From JACDET01 sp035568375 (GTDB taxonomy: Bacteria > Patescibacteriota > Microgenomatia > Levybacterales > UBA12049): a stretch of 10,915 nucleotides of DNA. Each line of letters starts with the position of its first letter. Within the stretch, counting starts at the first letter, position 1. Shown here piece by piece: positions 5,438 to 10,915 of this stretch. The DNA is taken from positions 1-10,915 of the forward strand of contig DATMOG010000009.1 in NCBI GenBank assembly GCA_035568375.1, read 5' to 3'. The position numbers and the translations under genes were made by a program. The notes under the pieces were generated by a model. That model was not told the DNA's origin. It worked only from the letters and a program-made list of their open reading frames with translations, and ran no database searches.

Positions 5438-6226
5438 ATGAATAAAACTACCACAACACTATTACCCGCATATACCCCTAAACAAGAACAACTAATTATC
5501 TATCTCTATCAATTCCGATTTCTTAATACGCATCAATTTCAAAAACTATTCAATCATAAAGACCCACACAGAATCAAACAATGGCTAAAAGATTTAACAA
5601 CCAAAGGATACTTACAATCTGACTATAAAAAAATGTATTTCCACATAAACCAGCTATCTACTCATTAACAAAGCTCGCTAGAAAATTGTTAAAAAAAGAA
5701 AAAGAATATGACTTACGTGTTCTTAATTTAGTTTACAGAAAAAAAGATCTGACACAACAATTTATTAATCGTCATATAACAATTGCAGATCTGTATCTTT
5801 TTTTCAAAGCAAAGCAAGAAGAAAACAGTACTCTTGATTTTTTTACCAAATATGAACTTACAGGCTATGAGTATGCCACTCGATGTAAGCGCATATATTT
5901 CCGTTGAGACAAAAGAAGAAGACAAAGAAGATATAAGCAGGTATTTTCTCCATCTCTTTGATCCATACACACCATCGTTTGTATATAGAAATACGGTTAA
6001 GAATTATTATAAGTATTACAATGAAAGTACCTGGCAGGTACATACAAAAAACGAACCATTTCCACAAGTACTTTTTGTTTGTCATAATGAAAATGCAAAA
6101 AAGCATGTTCTGCACTATGCTAGAGCATTACTTAAGAAGGAATACGAAGAAAAATTCTCATTATATCTGACCACCACTAAAATAATCCTGAGTGGTAGTA
6201 ATACAATTTGGGAAGAAGTGAAATAA
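5438..6226 (+). pseudogene. Replic_Relax-like (replication-relaxation) protein, two frameshifts
   Basis: The N-terminal frame from ATG5438 (strong AGAAGGA site) reads TPKQEQLIIYLYQFRFLNTHQFQKLF and LKDLTTKGYLQ, the winged-helix start seen in the replication-relaxation family of mobile elements. The protein continues in the next frame as VFPHKPAIYSLTKLARKLLKK and HITIADLYLFF, then returns to the first frame at PLDVSAYISVE and ends at 6226. The first break falls in a run of seven A (5627-5633), where one extra A restores YKKNVFPHKP. The second lies near 5861-5882, with one base too many. Rebuilt length is about 262 residues, normal for the family. These proteins accompany plasmid or conjugative modules. 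Two lesions make a dead gene most likely; the family call rests on pattern memory. Confidence 0.65.
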
Positions 6227-6250
6227 GGAAGAGCTTATCAGCCCTCCCTT
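6225..6250 (+). terminator. Hairpin terminator overlapping the end of the Replic_Relax-like gene
   Basis: AAGGAAGAGC-TTATCA-GCCCTCCCTT can form a 10-bp stem with two mismatches, followed by ATTCTTTTTCTTC. On the minus strand both mismatches become G-U pairs, so it may also end the convergent small gene at 6272-6589. Confidence 0.5.
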
Positions 6251-6271
6251 ATTCTTTTTCTTCTATATCCC

Positions 6272-6589
6272 CTATGCTTTCTCACAAGCCTCAGAACAAA
6301 ATCCGTTATACTTTTTGAACTCGTATTCGTCTTCACTATCAAAACCTTCGTTGCAACATTGTGGGCAGCTATAAAATGACTCCAAGGTCTCCTCATTCAT
6401 CATGGCAACCTGAAACTCAGAGTTTGTTAAAAATACATTACCTGAGTATCGATTAAACATAATTGTTACCTCATCGTCTTCAAAATCTTCCGGCAATCCC
6501 TGTACTTCCCATGCTTCGAGTAGTTCCCTTGCCATTATTCGCTCTCTGTATCCAAATTTACTTAAATCTGTTGTTGTACTTTCTTTCAT
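6272..6589 (-). CDS. Small acidic cysteine-rich protein, unknown function
   Basis: The ATG at 6589 is chosen over the in-frame GTG at 6598 because the latter lies inside the Shine-Dalgarno GGAGGTGAATAAG, which is ideally spaced for ATG. The product is 105 residues. The first two thirds are acidic (LPEDFEDDEVTIMF); the C-terminal third has SFYSCPQCCNEGF (Cys75, 78, 79) and FCSEACEKA (Cys98, 102), a pattern that could bind one zinc ion. I do not recognise a family. The near-perfect ribosome site, unlike the backbone genes, and its place among mobile genes suggest an accessory gene. Confidence 0.7.
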   Translation of the reverse strand: MKESTTTDLSKFGYRERIMARELLEAWEVQGLPEDFEDDEVTIMFNRYSGNVFLTNSEFQVAMMNEETLESFYSCPQCCNEGFDSEDEYEFKKYNGFCSEACEKA

Positions 6590-6618
6590 CTTATTCACCT
6601 CCGTTCTTTTTTGTTTTT

Positions 6619-6632
6619 ATGGGCATGCCCAT
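6619..6632. repeat. REP-like palindrome 1 (ATGGGCATGCCCAT)
   Basis: Perfect 14-bp palindrome with GGGC...GCCC core, directly upstream of the minus-strand cysteine-rich gene. First of four related GGGC/GCCC dyads around the IS110 element. Confidence 0.5.
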
Positions 6633-6788
6633 GCCCCAATACCTGCTATGCATAAAAGGGGAGTGAATAAAAGCAATGAGGAATACGGAAACTACCGTAG
6701 GAATGTTCTATGGTGTCTATCCTTCTTCCCATCACTTACTAACTCCCTTTCATTTTTAAAGTGCACCCTCTTTTTTATTGTTTTTTAT

Positions 6789-6808
6789 GTGAGGGCTGCT
6801 GCCCTCAC
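6789..6808. repeat. REP-like palindrome 2
   Basis: GTGAGGGC-TGCT-GCCCTCAC, a perfect 8-bp stem. It follows a T-rich stretch (6770-6788) that would be the poly-U tail of a terminator only for minus-strand transcripts read in the other orientation. Confidence 0.55.
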
Positions 6809-6810
6809 TA

Positions 6811-6847
6811 CTTGCATTGCTTTACCAAGGGTGGTGAATAATGCAAG
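6811..6847. repeat. Long imperfect hairpin
   Basis: CTTGCATT (6811-6818) pairs perfectly with AATGCAAG (6840-6847). Inside, TTACCA and TGGTGAA extend the stem imperfectly around an AGGG-type loop. CTTGCATT recurs unpaired at 6887-6894. It lies 2 nt after REP-like palindrome 2. Confidence 0.5.
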
Positions 6848-6894
6848 GGCGTCGACCCCATACATTAGGAGACGTGCATTTTACCCTTGCATTA

Positions 6895-6914
6895 GAGGAG
6901 GGCTTGCCCTCCTC
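6895..6914. repeat. REP-like palindrome 3, left flank of the IS110 region
   Basis: GAGGAGGGC-TT-GCCCTCCTC, a perfect 9-bp stem. CTCCT at 6914-6918 can instead pair with AGGAG (6931-6935), giving two exclusive folds. The following TTGATATTAAGGAG resembles the sequence after palindrome 4. Confidence 0.6.
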
Positions 6915-6952
6915 TCCTCTGTTGATATTAAGGAGAATTTTTGCAATGATAG

Positions 6953-7150
6953 ACATGTCCCCATATCAGGGAACATGTTAGGCATACAGCCTACGGCGAC
7001 TTCTTCAAAGATTTTGAAACAAGCCCTCGCTTGAATTCTTGTAGGAATTTGGAGCGCCGTCACAAAAGCGCTAATGAGAACATTGGAGCGGTAACGACTC
7101 CTACACGTAAAGTGCGCTAGTGGCGGATAGCCGTAGTCGGTGTGTCTTTT
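6953..7150 (+). ncRNA. Candidate IS110 bridge RNA: hairpin-dense non-coding leader
   Basis: Consecutive hairpins on the plus strand: ACATGTCCC/GGGAACATGT (6953-6978, one bulge); TAGGC-ATACA-GCCTA (6979-6993); TTCAAA-GAT-TTTGAA (7004-7018); CAAGC-CCTC-GCTTG (7020-7033); and a branched domain closed by TGTAGGA (7040-7046) and TCCTACA (7099-7105) that holds AGCGC/GCGCT (7053-7072) and AATG-AGAA-CATT (7073-7084). CGG-ATAG-CCG (7124-7133) precedes TCTTTTTT near 7144-7151, a possible 3' end. IS110 recombinases are known to use an RNA from the non-coding end next to the recombinase gene, with two loops matching donor and target. An 8-mer, CACGTAAA, is shared by 7104-7111 and the far side of the recombinase (8628-8635). 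RNA identity is inference. Confidence 0.5.
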
Positions 7151-7173
7151 TTGTGTTTTTATCCGAACACTAC

Positions 7174-7184
7174 AAGGAGGTGAT
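7174..7184 (+). promoter_or_regulatory. Ribosome binding site deciding the TTG start
   Basis: AAGGAGGTGAT is fully complementary to the standard 16S rRNA tail and ends 5 nt before TTG7190. This is why the rare TTG is taken as the start. A small hairpin GTGTT/AACAC (7153-7170) lies directly upstream. Confidence 0.8.
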
Positions 7185-7189
7185 AAAAA

Positions 7190-8608
7190 TTGGCAAAATC
7201 AGAAATTGTTAGAAACATAAAAAAGCAAACAGTACCCACATCACCTCAAGTGTTTGTCGGTATAGATATCTGCTACAAATTCCATGTTGCTTGTGCCTGT
7301 CCAGGCTCACTTTTTAATGCAAAACGATATCCTGACGGGTGGAAACGTGCCAAAACTCTTCACTTCTCAAGTGATGCAGCAGGGTTTAAAAAACTTCAAG
7401 TTTATCTTGATAAGATTTCAACTGATCCTATTGATTTTCTTATCTTATGTGAGCCGACTGGCGGCTATTATGGTCTTACCTTGCAAATGTATCTTATCCA
7501 AAAAAGATATCACTTACTCCAAGTGGAGAACAAAGCAGTAAAATAATACCGGGAAGACGTATACGGTTCTGAAACCAAAACAGATGATACTGATGCCAGA
7601 CTTATGGCACGAATGGGATTTTTACATGAGTGGGTCGGTGAAGAATTTTCCATTCAGGCTGTGCATATGATCACTCCTGATGAATCTGTGCTACGTCTTA
7701 TGACTCGTGATTATATGAACCTTGGTAAGGAAATTAAACGAAGGAAAAATCAACTACATCAAATTTTTGCTTTCACTTTTCCAGAACTCAAAACATTTTT
7801 CAAGGGTGGTATCACAGGAATAGTAGCGCGAAACCTCATTAGAAAATATCCAACACCTCAGGAATTAAAGAATGCCTCAATTGAAAATATCGCTAAAACA
7901 CTTCACATAAAGGGTGGCTACAAGCATGAAAAACGTGCAGATGAACTGTTACATCTTGCACAAACAACTGTCGGTATACAACAAGTCGGTCACCATCTGT
8001 GGCGACAGGAATGGATGCTGAATCAACTCGATATGCTGGAAGAAGCACAGAAGACATTACTTACCCAGCTATCTCAGTTAATTACAACACATCCATATAC
8101 ACCCATTATTGAAAGCATGCCGATAAATAGTCCTATCTGGACAGCAACACTCATAAGTGTCATTGGCAATGTTGATCGCTTTCACAATTACGGCCAATTT
8201 CGTGCTTATGTCGGTTGGTTTCCTCAAATTCAACAATCTGGAACATCGATTAATTCGAGTAGTCTTGCCAAAGACGGGACGCGTTTAGGACGAAACGTGT
8301 TTGGACAAATGGCACGTACGCTCATTACTCCTAAAGTCAGAGAAACACCTTTTCGTATTTATTATGAACGGTTACTGGGTCGTGGTATGAAACCGAGCAA
8401 GGAAATGGGTCATCTTTCGGGAAAATTGGCAAGTGTGCTTTTCGAATGTCTTAAAACACATACTCTCTATGATGAAGTGAGGCATCGAAAACAATTAGGA
8501 ATACCCACCACTGATGTACCTGACATAAAAACTACTGTGGAGATACAAGATGCGCTTATCGATAATCCTGAATTGTCCGAAATTGAAGAAACCGACGAAT
8601 CTACCTAA
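7190..8608 (+). pseudogene. IS110-family DEDD recombinase interrupted by one in-frame TAA
   Basis: From TTG7190 one frame runs to 8608 and would give 472 residues apart from a single TAA at 7544-7546 (codon 119). The N-terminal RuvC-like DEDD domain has VGIDICYK (D26), LCEPTGG (E88) and, just after the stop, KTDDTDA (D132, D135). The C-terminal transposase-20 domain has ESMPINSPIWTATLIS, FRAYVGWFP and SGTSINSSSLAKDGTRLGRN (about 350-368) with the serine-rich region expected to hold the catalytic Ser. The stop separates D26/E88 from D132/D135, so neither half alone has the full metal site. The remainder can restart at ATG7604. No frameshift is seen, so this is a recent nonsense change, a sequencing error or a suppressed stop. 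Confidence 0.88.
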
Positions 8609-8648
8609 AAAGTAACTTTTATACACCCACGTAAATCATTGCTTTTAG

Positions 8649-8665
8649 AGAGGGCATTGCCCTCT
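8649..8665. repeat. REP-like palindrome 4 / bidirectional hairpin after the IS110 gene
   Basis: AGAGGGC-ATT-GCCCTCT, a perfect 7-bp stem, extendable by a G-U and an A-U pair to 8647-8667. It lies between the convergent recombinase and membrane-protein genes and may terminate both, though only TTTC follows on the plus strand. The next bases (TTGAATATATAAAGACGGAG) resemble those after palindrome 3. Confidence 0.55.
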
Positions 8666-8701
8666 TTCATTGAATATATAAAGACGGAGTTATAAATGAA
8701 G

Positions 8702-9073
8702 TTAACAGATAACTTTTTTGTGAGGATTTAAGATATCAAATACCATTGACCAAAATGCTATTGCTGCGAAGATATAAAGAATGACTACCAAACCAATACC
8801 TACAGCATACATTATTCTCCAAAAAATTAAAAATAGACTTCTTATACACCATAGTGTAAATTGTATACATATTAAGGCGAAATTAACTATAAAATAATAG
8901 ACACGCTTCCAAGCCAGTTTTTTTCCTAAAGTAAAATGTTCTTTTGAACAATATCGAAGCATCCATCTACGAGGAAATAGAGAAGAATTATATTTATTTT
9001 CTAAAGTATGGGCAAAATAATTTGTAAGAGCACAATTTTTTTGTTCCATAGTCAGTTTTTTTAGGGTCAACAC
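8702..9073 (-). CDS. Small two-span membrane protein, unknown function
   Basis: The longest reading is 123 residues from GTG9073. An in-frame ATG at 9049 gives 115 residues, and no start has a well-spaced Shine-Dalgarno (AAGG touches GTG9073). The first 55 residues are polar and basic; residues about 58-77 and 87-113 are hydrophobic and aromatic, forming two membrane helices with Arg78 and Arg86 between them, and the tail NPHKKVIC is short and basic. No family is recognised. A dyad AGGGT-CAAC-ACCCT (9063-9076) overlaps the GTG start and could hinder initiation. It converges with the IS110 gene. Confidence 0.55.
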   Translation of the reverse strand: MLTLKKLTMEQKNCALTNYFAHTLENKYNSSLFPRRWMLRYCSKEHFTLGKKLAWKRVYYFIVNFALICIQFTLWCIRSLFLIFWRIMYAVGIGLVVILYIFAAIAFWSMVFDILNPHKKVIC

Positions 9074-9079
9074 CCTTAA

Positions 9080-9154
9080 TCAGTCCTCTGTTTTTGAAAA
9101 GAAATCCTGCCATGCAAAAATAAAATCACTATGATCTCTTCCAAAAATTTTCAT
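9080..9154 (-). CDS. Possible 24-residue leader ORF ahead of the membrane protein
   Basis: ATG at 9154 opens MKIFGRDHSDFIFAWQDFF... and stops at TGA 9082-9080, 6 nt before GTG9073, a spacing suited to translational coupling. No ribosome site is visible. It could also be the former N-terminus of the membrane protein, separated by a frameshift. 9155-9388 shows no other gene. Confidence 0.2.
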   Translation of the reverse strand: MKIFGRDHSDFIFAWQDFFSKTED

Positions 9155-9388
9155 AATAAAGATATCAGTTCTACATCTAAATATCAGCGGTTTATATATT
9201 TTTGGTTATTTTATGCTTTTTTAACAATAAGCTTACATTTGCAGAAACTGAATTATACCTTCATGCGATAAATGCTTGAGTCGAACCACTGGCTACTGGA
9301 GATTTTTTTCCTCTTTCAGGCAAATCATAACTTAACATAAAATTTATACATGAGCCCTTTGATGCGCGGCAAGAAAGACACAATATCT

Positions 9389-10549
9389 TTACTTACGTCT
9401 CGCAAATATTCTACTAAAACTGTCTGTGCTTACATGAAAATCAGGGTCAAACGAACCTATCAATCCTAAAAATTGAACATACTTTGCATAACTATCGACA
9501 AATACACCAGTTCTACTAAAGCTCACAGGTGCAATTAATTGCGCAAATGATATCCGATCGGTAGGCTTTAGATCCTCAAGAAAAGGGATAGTAAAAAGTT
9601 GCAAAATTGATGGGTCAATAACTGTTATTGAAGACATAGAAGGTACTTCTGAGATATTATCTCCAGCGGTTGTAAGCAAAGGGTACCCTATTACATTATG
9701 TTGCATATCCAGCGCAGCTTCTTTTGTATCAGAATCTGGTACTGCCAGAACAATATGATGACCTTCCGCACCTAAAGAGGGCATGATAAATCCTTCAGCA
9801 TACAAAAAATCCAAATCTGGCTCAATCTTTGGTAAGTGATCTATTATATATTCAGACTGAAACATGCAGGTGGGGAAAAATCGCGTCATACCGTTTATTC
9901 TATTTCTGTCTTGTTCTGTAAGACTTACAAGAAATTCTCTTTGCTCTGTTATATGTTGTTCTTGGCGTTCTCTCCAGTAGTATCCATCATATCTATACGG
10001 ATAGACCGAATATTCTGGGCCCATCAGTCTTGTCTGCCTTTCAAAAAAATCAGGATCTTCTACTACCTGGTCAATACTTCCTTTTAGTCTCTCTTTTTGG
10101 TCAAGTGATAATCCAAATTCTATCGTATGTTCATGCGCAGCTCTTCTTTCTCCATCAACGTGTAAATAGTCTAAAACCTTAATATTTGAAAAACCTCTTA
10201 AACTCGCAATGAACTCATGGGGAGTATATCTATGACGTTCCCCTGTTACTTGCTCTGTTGCTCGCATCAAAGAATCAAGACCTTCCCATAAATCTACACC
10301 AAACGTTAAGTCTTTCTTCTCTTCACTCAATGTAATAATTGGATCTATTATTTTTCCTGGATTAGACGTATTCGAAACGATTGTTGCAATAAGTCCTCTA
10401 ATAGTAGGTATTTGTGTTTGGGTAAGTCCATATTCTGCCCAGAATGGGGCTAAAGAACCAACAAATTTTCTATACCACTTCGTTTGTGCCTTTTCTGTTT
10501 TTCTAAGTAGTTCTCCGCCTGGCCGATATTCTTGCTCTTTACCTGGCAT
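9389..10549 (-). CDS. Unrecognised 386-residue soluble protein
   Basis: A long, single, uninterrupted frame starting ATG10549 and preceded by a very good promoter, so a real gene. The product has no signal peptide or membrane span and is rich in charged and aromatic residues. An N-terminal helical, basic part (RKTEKAQTKWYRKF) is followed by a His-containing stretch near 130-145 (YLHVDGERRAAHEH), an Arg/Glu-rich helix (YYWRERQEQHITEQREFL) and a C-terminal half alternating beta-like strands such as HHIVLAVPDSD and SSITVIDPSILQLF. It has a single Cys. I recognise no catalytic motif or family and assign no function. No Shine-Dalgarno is present; the expected transcript starts 3-4 nt before the ATG. 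A lineage-specific protein is likely. Confidence 0.8.
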   Translation of the reverse strand: MPGKEQEYRPGGELLRKTEKAQTKWYRKFVGSLAPFWAEYGLTQTQIPTIRGLIATIVSNTSNPGKIIDPIITLSEEKKDLTFGVDLWEGLDSLMRATEQVTGERHRYTPHEFIASLRGFSNIKVLDYLHVDGERRAAHEHTIEFGLSLDQKERLKGSIDQVVEDPDFFERQTRLMGPEYSVYPYRYDGYYWRERQEQHITEQREFLVSLTEQDRNRINGMTRFFPTCMFQSEYIIDHLPKIEPDLDFLYAEGFIMPSLGAEGHHIVLAVPDSDTKEAALDMQHNVIGYPLLTTAGDNISEVPSMSSITVIDPSILQLFTIPFLEDLKPTDRISFAQLIAPVSFSRTGVFVDSYAKYVQFLGLIGSFDPDFHVSTDSFSRIFARRK

Positions 10550-10559
10550 ATAAGGCGCA

Positions 10560-10568
10560 ATTATATCA
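10560..10568 (-). promoter_or_regulatory. Extended -10 promoter abutting the 386-residue gene
   Basis: On the minus strand TG-A-TATAAT (10568-10560) is a perfect extended -10. Ten bases separate it from ATG10549, so the mRNA would be leaderless or nearly so. No good -35 is seen at 17 nt, as is common with extended -10 promoters. Confidence 0.6.
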
Positions 10569-10714
10569 AAAAGTACTATAAATTAAAACTATAAGATATT
10601 TCAAAATTGAGGGAATGCCGCATATAACAGATTCTTTAGTTCAATTAACATTAAAAAAATCGAATTAAAGGAGTGCTGTTTCCTTAATTATCCATATAAA
10701 AAAACCCTATAATA

Positions 10715-10743
10715 TTAACCAGCTATTGTTTATTCGGTATAAT
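10715..10743 (+). promoter_or_regulatory. Promoter upstream of the IS630-like transposase
   Basis: TTAACC (10715-10720, 4 of 6), a 17-nt spacer and a perfect TATAAT (10738-10743), 79 nt before GTG10823. A second TATAAT at 10708-10713 has no good -35. The 10569-10822 stretch otherwise shows no gene; the IS terminal repeat probably lies in it but cannot be recognised without the other end. Confidence 0.45.
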
Positions 10744-10822
10744 GAACTTCTCTATGGCTGCTGGAGAACGATTAATATAGCAAGCGCAAAACAGAATGAC
10801 AGGTATTTGATATAGTAAGAGA

Positions 10823-10915
10823 GTGATACAAATAGACCTGTCCAAAGAAGAGAAAGAGATGCTACAGGCATACTTCAAGACTTCACCAATAAGCCTTATC
10901 AGATTAAAAGCACAA
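10823..10915 (+). CDS. N-terminus of an IS630-family transposase (partial)
   Basis: GTG10823 opens a frame with no stop to the window edge (31 residues). MIQIDLSKEEKEMLQAYF followed by KTSPISLIRLKAQ resembles the start of IS630-type transposases: a short beta strand, the LSxEExxxL helix and the R-x-KA(Q) segment of the first helix-turn-helix. The rest lies outside the window, so catalytic residues cannot be checked. Confidence 0.6.
   Translation, partial: MIQIDLSKEEKEMLQAYFKTSPISLIRLKAQ

Larger units (their letters stand above)
6915..8648 (+). mobile_element. IS110-family element, approximate extent
   Basis: One IS110-type recombinase gene is preceded by a structured non-coding segment, the usual layout of IS110-group elements. 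IS110 elements lack clear terminal inverted repeats and target duplications, so the exact ends are not visible. The limits given are those between REP-like palindromes 3 and 4 and are an outer bound, not mapped termini. Confidence 0.5.

Noticed and set aside
6648..7034. 128-residue open frame over the hairpin-dense region
   Set aside because: It runs straight through several perfect inverted repeats, has low-complexity and cysteine/alanine-biased composition, lacks a ribosome site at its ATG and covers the likely structured RNA. The 60-residue antisense frame at 6881-7063 was rejected for the same reason.
7040..7105. Second tRNA or tRNA-like gene, from the 7-bp closing stem TGTAGGA/TCCTACA
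   Set aside because: It has no T-arm consensus, no anticodon arm with a 7-nt loop and no D-arm signature, so it was kept as part of the structured RNA.
6619..8665. CRISPR array from the repeated GGGC/GCCC dyads
   Set aside because: Spacing is irregular, repeats are not identical and there are no cas genes.
9270..9290. GAGTCGAACCACTGG, resembling the reverse complement of a tRNA T arm
   Set aside because: No T stem pairs around it and no acceptor or anticodon arm can be drawn on either strand.
9836..10087. 83-residue plus-strand frame inside the 386-residue gene
   Set aside because: Shadow frame opposite a longer, promoter-supported gene.
1..10915. Archaeal origin of the window
   Set aside because: Promoters are sigma70-like rather than BRE/TATA, and the tRNA-Glu and Shine-Dalgarno sites are of bacterial type.

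Overview
The window is AT-rich DNA with short intergenic gaps and bacterial expression signals: sigma70-like hexamers (TTGACA, TATAAT, extended TGnTATAAT) and, at some genes, perfect Shine-Dalgarno sites. This points to a bacterium rather than an archaeon. The style of the Mutator-type transposase and the divergent glutamine synthetase recall candidate-phylum (Patescibacteria-like) genomes, but that placement is inference from memory. About half of the window is mobile or decaying DNA.

Layout. 1-2940 is chromosomal backbone: the tail of a membrane protein, an acyltransferase-3 membrane enzyme, a glutamine-synthetase-family enzyme and tRNA-Glu(CUC). 2943-4131 is an insertion sequence with 23-bp inverted repeats and a frameshifted zinc-ribbon/DDE transposase of the IS256/Mutator superfamily. 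4277-4937 is a BrnT/BrnA toxin-antitoxin operon. 5009-5190 holds a 10-bp copy of the tRNA-Glu 3' end and the promoter end of a second, diverged copy of the same IS, so the toxin-antitoxin pair lies between two divergent IS copies. 5438-6226 is a Replic_Relax-like gene broken by two frameshifts, and 6272-6589 (minus) is a small cysteine-rich protein. 6600-7189 has no convincing gene but is full of hairpins and leads into an IS110-family recombinase (7190-8608) interrupted by one in-frame TAA. 8702-9073 (minus) is a small membrane protein, 9389-10549 (minus) is a 386-residue protein I do not recognise, and the window closes in the N-terminus of an IS630-like transposase.

Most interesting: (1) the hairpin-dense block ahead of the IS110 recombinase is a candidate bridge RNA, flanked by REP-like GGGC/GCCC palindromes; (2) each terminal repeat of the Mutator-type IS is itself a palindrome followed inward by T residues, so both ends could be inward-facing intrinsic terminators; (3) both copies of that IS keep the same unit, an extended -10, 6 nt, GTG, A7, which suggests leaderless translation plus slippage control; (4) several backbone genes have a -10 box only 10-14 nt before the start codon and no Shine-Dalgarno, whereas accessory genes have strong ones.
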